Shown here in pieces: positions 1 to 11,787 of a stretch of DNA of 64,000 bases. Within the stretch, counting starts at the first letter, position 1; each line of letters begins with the position of its first letter. The stretch spans positions 62,001 to 126,000 of the forward strand of contig JABVXV010000120.1 in NCBI GenBank assembly GCA_013365325.1, read 5' to 3'. The position numbers and the translations under genes were made by a program. Below the pieces are notes generated by a model. The model had not been told where the DNA came from. It saw only the letters and a program-made list of their open reading frames with translations, and did not search any database. Source of the stretch: Dipetalonema caudispina (lineage: Eukaryota > Nematoda > Chromadorea > Rhabditida > Onchocercidae).

Positions 1-134
1 ACAAAATACCATCTATTCAAAGAATATCTAAAAATGTTACTGCATTTCTTCATTACTACTTCATATACAGTGCATGATCTAATCACTGGAAAGCAGCAAG
101 TGTTCCCATTCAGCAAAGATCATTCGTTGATTAC

Positions 135-673
135 TTAAATGATAGAATTACCCTGCTCAGAAGCACCGCCATCTTGGTCAATAGCACTTCTTACGAAACC
201 CATACCATCATCATCATTATTATCTACATCATGACGCACTCTTCGACGTGCTGTTTGTACTCGTCGTCCACCAACTACTGAAATTTCCCACAAATTTTTA
301 TTATTTAATCATTAAAAGTGAATGAAAATGTTATAAATTTGATCGAAAGATTTAATAACAGATATATTAGAATTGTAATCCGAATCAGTTTATATCCTAA
401 TTTTTAATCAATTAAAAAAAATACCATAAAAGAATTTTAAATATCTTAAAATCAATTTTATACATTAATTCAAATCTTACCAACAATATCACGATCATTT
501 CTTGCATTATGTTCTTCATCAGATACCATTGCTCGTAATGCTTCCTTACGTTGTCGTGCTCGTTTCTCATCAAAATATAATTTAATAATACGAAAGATAA
601 TAAGCATTAATGCTGTTATTAAGAAACCAACAGATCCCAGAAATAAATAATCCAATTCTGCCATTATTTCCAT
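135..673 (-). CDS. Small single-pass membrane protein, possible N-terminus of DDRGK1 (partial)
   Basis: Two exons are visible: 673..481 and 277 down to either 195 or 135. The start follows a strong acceptor (TTTCAG at about 690), so the first exon may be trans-spliced; ATG at 673 or 664 is possible. The protein opens with a hydrophobic segment (about residues 10-27), then a basic stretch rich in Arg and Lys, then VVVGGRRVQTARRRVR and an Asp-rich run. A membrane anchor followed by an Arg-rich stretch and acidic residues fits the N-terminus of DDRGK1, the ER-anchored UFMylation adaptor. The defining DDRGK/PCI part is not in the window. Exon 2 either reads to a TAA at 135 or, more likely, is spliced at a good GTAAGA donor (194..189) and continues beyond the left edge. 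Family assignment is tentative. Confidence 0.4.
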
Positions 674-709
674 TCCTAATGTAAACCTGAAATTAAACAT
701 TATCGAATT

Positions 710-930
710 TAGTATTAATTAGGAAATTCTTGAGCAGTACTAAAATAACTAAGATATTAATAAATGTTATATTAGATGTATCCAATTACTATTAATTAAG
801 AAATTTTCGAATAGTATTAAGTAACTACGGTCTTAATGAATGTTATATTGAATGTAGCTAAATTAGTATTAATTAGGAAATTCTCGAGCAATACTAAAAT
901 AACTAAGATATTAATTAGATGTATTAAGAA
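710..930. repeat. Three tandem copies of a roughly 75-bp AT-rich unit
   Basis: Copies at about 710-785, 791-856 and 867-921 share the pattern ATTAATTAGGAAATT, then TACTAAAATAACTAAGATATTAAT, then TTATATTAGATGTA (allowing substitutions). They fill most of the space between the minus-strand gene on the left and the EF-Tu gene. Confidence 0.75.
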
Positions 931-1373
931 GTTTGTATTCTGATTAGTAGTTTGCAGAAAATCCCGCGATATCGTGATGGATTGAAAGATTATATCACAA
1001 ATTGTTAATATGCAACAAGTATCAATTTATCACTGTAGTAAATTACAAAAAGCCTGATAACATTGTATCCGTTACTATTGATAACTCTCAATGGGAAAAC
1101 CCGGGATTATATCCCTGTCCCATCTATTGCTATTCAGAGAATCCGTCAATAATTGTGTTGCTTTCTTCAATTGGTTATAAGCTGGCACGGCCATTCCAAC
1201 TTCAATTATAGTTTAATATTTTTGACCTTTAATTGTAATTTAATTTTTCTGACTTCTAATTAATACTATTTGTTTTGTTAGGCTATTTATGGACAAATTA
1301 GATGTTATCAGTAATAATTTTCAGGTATTTGTGGCGATAAATCATGTTGATGTACTCTGTATGTCATCGAATA

Positions 1374-4300
1374 ATGCTAACAACTCCTAGTAAGTGTTAC
1401 AATTTTCTCATTTCTAGGATTAAATTAATTAATCATTAACTCTTTTACCTGTTCTATAGGTTAGATTAATTGATCATTAACTATTTCAGATATTTTATAG
1501 ATTAAATCAATTGATCGTTAAACGTACTGAAATTATTCTTTTTTTCTTTTTTTTTCTTTTGCTACTTTTCATTTGCATTTTTTTTATTTCTATTGCGAAT
1601 AAAAAAATGAATGATTGTAATGAAATGGAAATAGTTGAAAGTAATAATGAAATGTTAGAATATTTTTCCAATTAAATTTTACTTCCAATTTTATTTCTAA
1701 TAAATTAATCAAATTGTTATATTGTAGAGATAGTAAGTGCTGCAGGAGGTTTTCGTGAGAATCTTTTGTTGAAATTAGCACAATTACAACATGCTCGATG
1801 TTTTGCTGTTCCGGGAACAAAGCAAGTGTATAAGAGAACAAAGCCTCACCTTAATGTTGGTACCATTGGACATGTTGATCATGGTAAAACGACACTCTCT
1901 TCGGCTATTACTAAAGGTTTGAGTAATTTTGTTGTGTTTGTTATTTCTTAATAGCTTTTAATTGGAAATTATCTTATTGAAATTCATTCGAAGTTTTTCC
2001 AGTTCTGGCAACAAAAAAGGGTGCGAAATTTAGAAAGTACGAGGAAATCGATAATGCACCTGAGGAAAAAGCTCGCGGTTTGTTGTGTTTATATGTTGAT
2101 TTTAATATTTATGCTTTATCTTCACGGCTATGAATTCGTGTGTTATATCAAACTGGAATCTTGCCTATGTTTATTTATTCCCATTAATCATGCAAATGGT
2201 CCTTTGGAAGTGCATATTGACTTCCGGATTCTATGATTTCGCGGATATCAAGCTGTTAGCTTATGCTGCCGGAAGATTTATCACGTTTGTACATACTACC
2301 TTTTCAGATTATATCCTCTGATTACAATTAACACTTCAGAGAAACCGAAACAAATTATCTGTCTTTATCACTAAAATTCGAAATTATAAAAGGTGTAAAA
2401 ATATGTTTATTAAGAAGTGTAAAATTTTATTTAATTAATGTAGTGTCGATTTTAGGCATAACTATTAATGCATTTCATTTGGAATACGAAACAGAGAAAC
2501 GGCATTACGCTCATATCGATTGTCCAGGTCATGCGGATTATATTAAAAATATGATAACAGGTGCGGCGCAGATGGAAGGCGCTATTTTGGTGGTAGCTGC
2601 TACTGAAGGAGCTATGCCACAAGTTAGCTTTTGATTCGTTGTAGTTAGTTTCTGGGAAGTATTTTTTTTTTTCATTCCACAAAAATGATGAGACACTCAG
2701 TGTTGTGGACATTGCAAAAAAAGTAAATCTTTTACACGTTAAATGATTTTTTTGCAGACTCGGGAGCATTTACTACTGGCTCGACAAGTTGGTATTCCTC
2801 TGGAAAATGTTGTTATATATCTGAATAAAATAGATGAAGTACCGGACAAAGAAACACATGAATTAGTTGAAATGGAGATACGTGAACTCCTGTCGGAGCT
2901 TAGCTATCCATCTGAATCACCGGTTACTTTTTACACTTCTTTCAGAATAATCTTTAAGTTTTCATTGAGGGATTTCATCATGTAATTATGTACAGAAATG
3001 ATGTTTAATATTTTCTATGAACGATGGTTTGAATTTAAGGTTTTTTTGACCACTGTTATTGTAGATCTGTTTGAGAAATATGGTGCACAGTTTTTTGATG
3101 CGAATATTATTTTATGACCAGACGAATATAGTAAGTTTTTGTTAACTCAAATTAGTATAAAAATAATTTCAGGTTGTTTTCGGTTCAGCGCTTTGTGCTT
3201 TAGAAGGAAAGAATCCAGAAATAGGAGAAAAGTCAATTTGGAAACTTCTAGATATCCTTGATAACTCATTTGTTATACCAGATCGTAATGTGAATACAGA
3301 AGTTATGTTCCCGGCCGAACACGTTTATGCAATCAAAGGTAACTGTTCTTTTTTAGGTTGCAATGTACCGCATCAAATAATAGAATGTATGTGATACTTT
3401 CCTTATATTAACATCATTGCAAAAGCGTGATTAGCGCATATTTTTCTCAGTTCAATCTGTTTATTTTTTATATCTTGTAACTCATTTTTGTTCAGTTTCT
3501 CGTTTGAGTAAATTTACCTTTGGTCCTCAGTTACCACCACATCGTGTTACCAATGGAATAACTAATGACCTCATTTTAAATAAACTTTAGGTCGAGGTAC
3601 TGTTATAACCGGCAAATTGGAGAGAGGTTCATTGAAGAAAGGAGACAAAGTGGAAATAGTCGGTGCAGGAAAAGAACCTGTCAAATCGGTAGTTTCTAGT
3701 AAGTAATTTTGATTCGCCATTGTAACTTTTATTTTATTATTGTTTTTATACAAAATTTTATTGTTTTGAACTGGGTTTTCAGGTATTGAAACATTCAAGA
3801 AATCGCTCGACGTGGCGGAACCTGGTGATCAGCTTGGAATTTTATTGAGGGGTGTAGAAAGTAAAGCGGTGCGACGTGGCAATGTACTTTTACCACAAGG
3901 GCATAAACATGTTCCTACTGATAAAGTGGAGGCTCAGGCAATGGATTTTCTTTCCATTTCAAATTAATATTTGCTTTTCAACCATTATATCAAAATATTT
4001 AGTGATTAAAGAACTCTTGAAATTTTAATATCATTGCTGTATGAATAATTTATCCCGCAGTGAAAAAATTTGGCGAAAACTGGTGTAAAGCATTGCGCAC
4101 AGAACGAACTATTTTTCTTTAATTTTTGGTTTCAAAAGTTTCACCGTAGAACTTGATTGATTGTTGATACTATGCAACATACATCAAATTCCGTTTGTTT
4201 ATTTCTTTTATTTCAGTTGTACATACTGAAACCAGAAGAAGGAGGTGCGAAGACTCCAATTGCAAATTATTTCACAGAGCATCTGTTTTCATTAACATGG

Positions 4301-4940
4301 GATTGCGGGGCAGTAGTGAAAATCAAAGGCAAAGACTTCATTATGCCTGGAGAAGTCGGAGAGTATGTTCTTTAAACCCCATTCCAAGCTTGATATCCCC
4401 ACAATTTAGTGGGTGACAATGTTTTATTTTTGACGAAGATAAATTCGGGACGTTATTCTTCTTTTCGTTTCAGAGTTGAACTACATATGAATGCAGTCCA
4501 ATTTATCGAACCACAACAAAGATTCACAATTCGTAAGGATCCCGTTACAATTGGGACTGGTGTTTTTACCAAACTTCACCCACCACGAACAGAAGCTGAA
4601 AAAGATAAGAAGGCTATGAAAGCAGCGATGAAGGTTTGCACTATTCTTTTTTCCAATTGTCGTCAGCCATCTTTTCATGATGTTTCAAGGAATAACTTAT
4701 GCCCATAGCAAAGCACTGTGCGGAAGTACATTAACTATGAAAACGAAGTCATACAACCGGTTTTTATCGCAAAAACTCTGCTCTCCTAGATATTTATTGC
4801 ACTAATTGCAGGCTGAAATGGAACGACTTGGCTTCAATCCATATGGTGCACAAATGGAGAGAAGATTGAAACCTGATTATTCAAACAGTCCCAAGCAAGC
4901 TGCAATATCGAAACTTTTCGAAGAAAGTGCAGGGAAATAA
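1374..4940 (+). CDS. tufm-1: Mitochondrial elongation factor Tu, long nematode form (EF-Tu1)
   Basis: This GTPase delivers aminoacyl-tRNA to the mitochondrial ribosome. Eleven exons join in phase: 1374-1389, 1728-1916, 2003-2077, 2456-2622, 2758-2922, 3173-3338, 3591-3698, 3783-3937, 4217-4362, 4474-4633, 4812-4940, predicting 491 aa. Exon 1 gives only MLTTP plus one base. It opens a presequence rich in Leu, Lys and Arg before [19 protein letters not shown]. The G motifs are GHVDHGKT (G1), DCPGHADY (G3) and NKID (G4, where NKCD/NKMD is usual), followed by the two beta-barrel domains ([30 protein letters not shown]). About 60 residues follow the normal end ([10 protein letters not shown]). This C-terminal extension is known from nematode EF-Tu1, which handles T-arm-less tRNAs. 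Intron 8 uses a GC donor (CAG|GCAATG at 3938). The family call is secure; exon 1 is the least certain exon. Confidence 0.95.
1412..1522. repeat. Short tandem repeat inside EF-Tu intron 1
   Basis: Three degenerate copies of TTAGATTAATTGATCATTAAC-like sequence lie at about 1413-1440, 1456-1482 and 1496-1520, spaced about 42 bp apart. Confidence 0.6.
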
Positions 4941-6524
4941 AGCAGTTCATGAATTTCATACATTTAGAGATTGCCATCTTCAGATATATTAGGAATTTGA
5001 AAGTTTGAACTCTCAGGTACAAAAGTGGTTTGTGTTAAATTTGTTCCTCGACTTAATGAGCTCGTTTATTTCATCCTTTCATCAAATTAAAAACGATAAA
5101 CTTCGCCATCCTCATACCTTTAATGTTCTAATTTTTGGCTTTTGTTGACCATCTTTCATGTTTTGTTTTCATATATTTTTGTTTTAACATCAGGTCATGA
5201 ATTGATGTTATCACACTGCTCGACTGTCGTACTGTTTGGATATGCTGTGTCATGATAAAATAACTGATTGAGAAATTCGACTAACAAATTTGTGGACTTC
5301 ATAGCCTTTATGATAATGGAATTAATGATTATTTGTTGGCGATGAAAATATGAACAAGTTCTACGTAAGACAAACGCATTGAAAAGCATTTGAAAACAAG
5401 TGAAGGGTAACTTGAAATCCGCCATTATTATGTCCGACCTAAGAACTAAAAATTTTAAATGTTTCATGTTGAAATTGTATTCAAAACAGATTCCATAAGA
5501 ATATCTTAAGATTTGTTCTCAACTTCCTCTAATCTGTGCTGAGTTCGCGATGGCAAGAATTTCGAAATCTATTGAAATGCATTTGTAACTTTGCTGAAAA
5601 ACCTGAACAACACCATCAGAAGTACAAAACAATAATAATAGTGCTGTATCAAAAAGTTAACATGAGAAAGAAATCAAATTTGAAAAGAAATCAAAACGTC
5701 AAAGACTTCAGGTTCTTATTGTCATCATAGTTTGAAAGACAGTAGACGGAATGAATTGATGAAAGATATGAGTGTTATAATGCGAATATAACACACAAAA
5801 TTTGGCAGACTGTAGAGGTACATATAACAGTTAAATTAATCTACAAGGTAAACATATGAAGGAAGTTTAAAAACTAAGTAAGGAACTAGTTGCCCTAAAG
5901 AGAAATAAGAAGTATATAAATCTTAAATCTGAAAGCACAGTACCGATAATGCGGAATCTATGTATAAGATTTATGAAAAGACAAACAAGGATAAATTCTA
6001 AAAGAAAATGAATGGTGTGAGTAAAGAAGATTTTTCCTGCTTTTTCGTCTCTACTGAAATACGGATAATAGCATCGTTTCTTTACGATCACATTCATAGT
6101 CTTATCTTTCATACACACTCTCCCATTAACCGAGCTCTGAAATAACTTTTTTTTTTTCACTCTGTCCTTAAATTTATATTAAATGAACTATGTTATCTGA
6201 AAAATGTTTTATCCAAAACGAATTTATCTGCATCTTAAAAAAAGATTCTAGTTTTATATTCACTATCAAGGCGCTGTACAAACAGCGTACACTTCGTATA
6301 ACGGAAACATAAATACGTTCCATTCATTTACAAAGATGTAATTTGAAGTACTTCAAAAAAACTACGTGGTTAGAAAAAGTCGCTTTTTGTCCTTCTAAAT
6401 GATGATATAGACTCACGAAAATTAAAATATATCCAGTGTTATTTTGTTAGTGTACTTCAGAATTTATTCATTACTGAAACTAGACTTACGTAAACAAAAC
6501 ACATGATATTCTGATTGAACAAAA
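4941..6524. other. Intergenic, converging 3' ends
   Basis: This lies between the stop codon of the EF-Tu gene (+) and the stop codon of the next gene (-), so it holds two 3' untranslated regions. Short open frames at 5195-5467 (-), 5536-5730 (+) and 5867-6160 (-) show no motif, no splice logic and low-complexity composition. I see no RNA gene. Confidence 0.6.
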
Positions 6525-9500
6525 CTAAAACCATCCTGATTGCTGAGGATCTCCATAATCAGTGCTAGGATCCCGATATTCAGCGTTAGGACTCGGAAGA
6601 ATCTGAAAATGGTCTCCAATATTTTTCAAACAATTGTTATAAATTTCATATTTCATAAAAAGTCCTCAAAAATTCAAGACAAGAAATTAAAGACCTCTTC
6701 ATATGCATACTGAGGCGCACTAATCCGATTCCTCTCAATGAGATTCTGATGTAATCTGCGAAGTTCTTCATTACGTTCGCGTAATTCTCTACGCCTTGAC
6801 ATTATATTCTTTCTATTCTCAGTCAGCTGCTGCAGTCGCAAATAGATCTAAAATCCAAAATATTTGAATTACTAAAAGCCCTATCCTTACTTTTGCTGTA
6901 GCTATTGCGGAACTTAAAATAAAAAGTAAAGGATTACGAAAAAGTGTAAAGATCACTATGTGAAAAGACTGTTCAATGAATTAACGTGATGAGTCTTTTA
7001 ACAGTGGCGAGTGGACATAGGACACTGCGCAGTATCTAACATTAGCTGTTAAAATATTCCGCTTAATTTACTAACAGTTAAACAACTGATGGTTCAAATG
7101 TATGAATACTTCGAAGTCAGCACTATTTCTACAAATCCTTGATCGAATTTTACGGAAAAAAAAGCCAACTAAACAAAATACTTACAGCCTTTTTCAGCTT
7201 GCTATACCATTTGGCATCAGTGTAATCTATAGACCTGATGAATTGTCTACAAAGCATTAATACCTTAAAATAAATAGGTAAGTGATCAATATGTAGGGAT
7301 AACATCAGTTTTAATGAAGTGATCAGAGACGAATATAGAGCCAGTATCTCCAGCTAGTCAGTGTTTGAATTTGCTTCGAATTTGCAACTGATTTCAATTC
7401 CTCGCACTAGCGAGATAAATAAAGGTTCAATGAGAAAATATACCTGGTCGATAAGACCTCTCTCCTCGGGAGTAAGATGTTCAACCTCATCAGCATCGTC
7501 TTCTCTTTGCTTAATAGAACTCCCATACCCAAGCGATGTGCTGGGGGAATCATATGTTTCTGCTTTTCTCTTACGCGTTACAACATCGACTTTTTCCTGG
7601 TCTTTACGATACCCCTCAAATTTTAAAAAATAAAAATTTAACTAATGAGAAAGCTTCCATGCAACAGAAATGATCTAAAGAGATTGTAAATCTCTCTTAC
7701 ATCCGGAAACTCCACGCAGATGGCATAACTGCTTCCAATGCCATCTACTAGGTTGGCATAACTCCTTGCAAGATCATTAGCCAAATTATCTCCTGCAACT
7801 GCTTAGGCAATGATGATTCAAACTGTTTGGTCGCTGATACTCCACATGCGAACAGTGCCTTACCGATTTGCTTGAAACATCTTTAGATCTTTTGGTTCTA
7901 CTCAACTTCTTGCAACCGTACATAAGTAGAATCTCGTGTAATACAAACGAGCTATATATTTGATTAGGTGAATGAGAACAGAATTCACAATACTGCATCA
8001 GATATCGAAGAATCCTTCATTGACTCACCTTTCGTTTTATAGGCTGGTGAGCAGTATGATCAAGCATGGAAGCTTTCTGACCACCGGACTTCGTCCTCGT
8101 AATCCGGAGAATGATGGGACTTCGGGAAGATGAGGTAGATGGGCTGCAAGTTACTCACTAGAAAAAACCTCCCAAAGTTTTTAAAATGGAAATGAAAACA
8201 AAGAAGTTCAGATGGGACGGAAATGAGAAAACAAAAATAATAAGTTGGTCACTTGTCTTGTTCTACTGGATGAGAACCACTTAATATCTGAGATACACTA
8301 GCTGGGTCATCCGCTGAATTTAAGTTGACTTTTGCAGCCTCTTTGGGAAACGTAAACTGAAAAAGACAGAAATAGGGAATTCGAAAATCAAGGGAGGAAC
8401 AGATAAAAATGAAACTAATCAACAGATCTACTTGATTAATCACAGCAATGTCAGTCCAAATGGCGATACGATAACACGCTGGATATGACCGTGCCTGAAC
8501 CCCAATGGGGACCTGAAAAGTCAGCCGTCGAATCTTTTCGCTCAAGATATTGCAGGAGGAGGCTCTTCTGAATTTTTACTGTCTTGCGAAAAAGAACCTA
8601 ATCGTACATATTTATCCAGCAACTGATTTTGCTGCAAAATAATCATAAGTATTCACTTGAAAACGTGGTTCATTTTCTGAAACGGTTCTCAAAGCTTTTA
8701 AAGCATGTTCGGCAAGAGCGACACCAATCATGCGAACACGGTCTGATACATCCTCCTCATCACCAAAACGCATGCAGAGTTGACTGTCGTCGAAGACTGG
8801 GACATGCTCGGTGACAGGTAACGGCTGGTTTTTTCGAAGTAATTCACCAAGAGCTAAAAATTATATTTGATAGGGAAAATCTCAAGAAAATTTCTGAATC
8901 CGTATGTAATAATGACAATTACCGATCGAAGGATGACGGAATTTGGAACTCTTAACTTCCCTCTATGATTTAGTATGTCGTAACTCATAACAAATTATTC
9001 GAGCAGTAGGAAATTGATTTTTGTAAGGTATGCAATGAGCATTTTAAAAAGCTTTCATATATACAAACAAACTAAAAATAATAAAATTCAAGTTTACCAG
9101 CACAACCAAATATGGCTTCAGCGCGAGAAGCCTCATCCATTTTATCATTTCCAGATCCCTCCTTTTCTGTCGAACATGGTTTAGGATCCGAAGTCTGCAA
9201 GAAATTATACTGCTTTTCCCAACTCTATCGAGCTTAGCAACTTTGAAGTGATCATAACGTATGTTCAGATTTGGAAAATACCGCGGATTCAATACTAATT
9301 GGAGTATTCGGGGACTTTCTCTGGACAACTCGTCGAGCCAATATTCTCGGTCTTCTAATTATCCGTCTCGGCGGTGCCTGCGCACCAGTAGTATCCCGAT
9401 TTTCAACGTCTCTGTACATATCAAATCCTTAAAATACCTCGACATAGACAAAGTGATGATGATAAATGGATATGAAAAATAACGAGATCATCAGCTTCAG

Positions 9501-9572
9501 TCGATAAAGCTCGGTACCAGTTTACTGCTGCTGCAATCTTTTTACTTAAAGATATTGATTTCCTCTAACAAA
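6525..9572 (-). CDS. Unrecognised basic, probably nuclear protein with C-terminal coiled coil
   Basis: I do not recognise this protein. Exons supported by phase and splice signals, 5' to 3' on the minus strand: about 9572-9483 (KIAAAVNWYRALSTEADDL), about 9427-9282 (an Arg-rich run ending PNTPISIESA), 9194-9098, 8853-8657, a part from 8640 to about 8249, about 8150-8040 (SRSPIILRITRTKSGGQK), about 7920-7870 (KLSRTKRSKDVSSKS), about 7790-7695, 7614-7444, 7263-7186, 6847-6695 and 6602-6525. The last three exons encode a charged heptad-like stretch (ENRKNIMSRRRELRERNEEL) and a conserved-looking end (PSPNAEYRDPSTDYGDPQQS). Several basic clusters (RKRK, KRKKLSRTKR) could be nuclear localisation signals. 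Two places do not resolve. Exon 8640 reads into a TGA at about 8548 unless spliced at GTACGA, and the exon near 7790 does not join in phase. The true start upstream of 9572 is unknown. Confidence 0.6.
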
Positions 9573-9675
9573 CAGTACTATATGTTACAAAAGCAATATT
9601 TTTAAATAGCTTCTAAATAATTTCTGGAATAAAGAAGCGTCGAGAATATTACGATCAACAGAGCACAGTGAAGCC

Positions 9676-10814
9676 ATGAGAATAACTGAGATGTTAAAAT
9701 ATCGAAAAATCAGAAGAACATTTGAAGATCGAAAGAGAAATGATACGGTAAGATACCATTCGTATAATCAAACATAAGTTTCATTATATAGGAAGCAAAT
9801 TAAACCAATAAAACATTGTTAAATTATGTAATTTGCGTAATGTAAGATACACAACGTCAGGTTACGTGAACGAATACTTCGGTAAGTCGGAAGTGTTTGA
9901 ATGTAAAAATATGAAGATTCCACAAACCTCGCAACTAACTAATCAGCAGTATCAACTTTTCCAAGGATGTTTGATTGAGAAGATAAAATTGAATGAGACA
10001 TGAGAAAGGGTCAATTTAAATCATAGAATATGAAATATGCAAATTTCCCCCTGAATTTTTGATCATAAAAATGGTTTATTCTAAGTGAGCCTAAATATTG
10101 TTAAAATTTATTTTAAACTGAATAATTAGGAGAAGAAGAGGAAGAATGTGTATGCGAGCAAAGAATGGTATTTTCCATTTGATTCATTGCCAAATTATTA
10201 ATCTAAATAGTTGCGCAAATAGTGAAGATCACGTCATATTACCGCTATTAAGCTATTATCCTTCGATATAACCTTTTCAACCTTTGCATTCTCGCACTCC
10301 TACAATTAACCTAATCAAAATTGAACCTAACATCGGCACTGCCCATTGTAGAAAAAATATTTCTGAGTGCAAGCCAATTTGAGCATAGAGGCCCGTTGAA
10401 AATTGAAAATGAAAAAGTAGATCTCGAACAGGTAAGTGTAACTTTTAATTTAACTCTCTCATTTAATTTTATCTCTCTTTAAATTATACAAAATTACCTT
10501 ATCTAAAAAGAAAATTCACACGAAATCTATCAATCATTTCCTTTCATCGATTATCTTTCACTTTCATCATTCTTATTACTCTCGGTGATTTTTTTTATTT
10601 TTCTTGCTACAGGTAAAATGATAGGTAATTTTTTTTTTTGTTACAGGTAAATGATGAGGATAATATACGTGTGACCGAAAAACATTTTACATTTGCTGAA
10701 CAGCATGAGGTTAATTATGATTAATTAAGTAAACATTTCTTGACCTTATTTAATAATTCTGGGATATATTTGTAGGTGTTTGATATTGGACCAGAAGTTG
10801 AAGTTATCCATTAA
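9676..10814 (+). CDS. Small unrecognised protein, exon 1 uncertain
   Basis: The 3' exons are well supported and join in phase: 10352-10431, 10647-10709 and 10776-10814, ending QHEVFDIGPEVEVIH then TAA. A 21-bp exon at 9861-9881 also joins in phase and gives YVNEYFEKIFLSASQ across the junction. A candidate first exon at 9676-9747 (MRITEMLKYRKIRRTFEDRK, then a good GTAAGA donor) is out of phase with the rest, so either the true start lies elsewhere or an exon is missing. The product is short and acidic at its end. I recognise no family and assign no function. Confidence 0.45.
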
Positions 10815-11787
10815 GCAATTTCGCAAGCTTAATGTTATCTCATTTTATTGAAGACATATTGAAAATTACGCTTGTGTGACATTTTTTAGTAATTAGAAAT
10901 ATCAATGCGAATAATTACGGTGTTTGTAAATAAATTAATATTTTTGATACTTATCAAATGGATTCTTCTCATCGATTTATCTCATTTTACAAAATAATAA
11001 TTGAAATATTCTTGCCTTATTCATATCTTGAAATGATAAATTCCAAGTTTCTGAAAAATTAAACTAATTACAATAATTTGCTTTTTATTATTTTGACTAA
11101 TATTTACCTTAAAAAAGAAACTAATACCATGCTAATCACTTGAAATGTGAACTATTAAAAATTTCAAAACTTTTCAGTGTCACCCACTGTTCCTTTTTTT
11201 TTTGACTGTATCAAACAGTAAAATAAATTTGATTAATTATTTACTACTTGAATTATCCAAGTAATTAAGTATTAGCATACAAAGTGGAGTGGAAAAGCCG
11301 TAAGAAAACATACATGTCATTGGTTCAATTTGTATTAATTAACGATAAACTTTTAAAACTGAAAATTTTGACACAAAAAAAAAAAAAAAAAAAAAAAAAA
11401 ATGCGCAAATGCTTCTTCACCTAACAATTTCTAAAGGAAATATGTTGATATCATTTGCAAATTTCATTAGTACCAGATAATTTCTCACCTAGGTTTATAG
11501 ATACGCTCGAATGAAAGCATTTATACTCCGTAAAATTGTATTCAAATAATTTAAATTATTTGAAAATATGAAATAAAAAGAATGAATTGTAGTGCGGTAG
11601 TCATATTTTCACATAAAACTTGCACCGATCGGTGGTTGTTTTAAATTCTGCATTACAATAAGTTTGTTTTGTCTCATTGCATTATTGCATGTATCATTTA
11701 TTTTTGCTTTCAACAGATATGAATAAATTTCATCATGTATGTATGTGTGTGTTTTATATATGTCAATATGTCCGCATCTTTGAAGAT
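10815..11787. other. Intergenic
   Basis: AT-rich spacer between two plus-strand genes, with an A tract of about 31 bp at about 11375-11401. A TTTCAACAG acceptor at about 11717 lies upstream of the phosphatase start and could be a trans-splice site. Nothing else is recognised. Confidence 0.55.

Noticed and set aside
1002..1211. Plus-strand open frame of 69 codons before EF-Tu
   Set aside because: No splice logic links it to the EF-Tu presequence, and a 16-bp exon at 1374-1389 fits in phase instead.
2452..2769. Minus-strand open frame of 105 codons
   Set aside because: It is the antisense of EF-Tu exons 4-5; the plus strand carries conserved GTPase motifs.
5867..6160. Minus-strand open frame in the 3' intergenic region
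   Set aside because: Phe- and Lys-rich low-complexity translation with no motif or splice signals.
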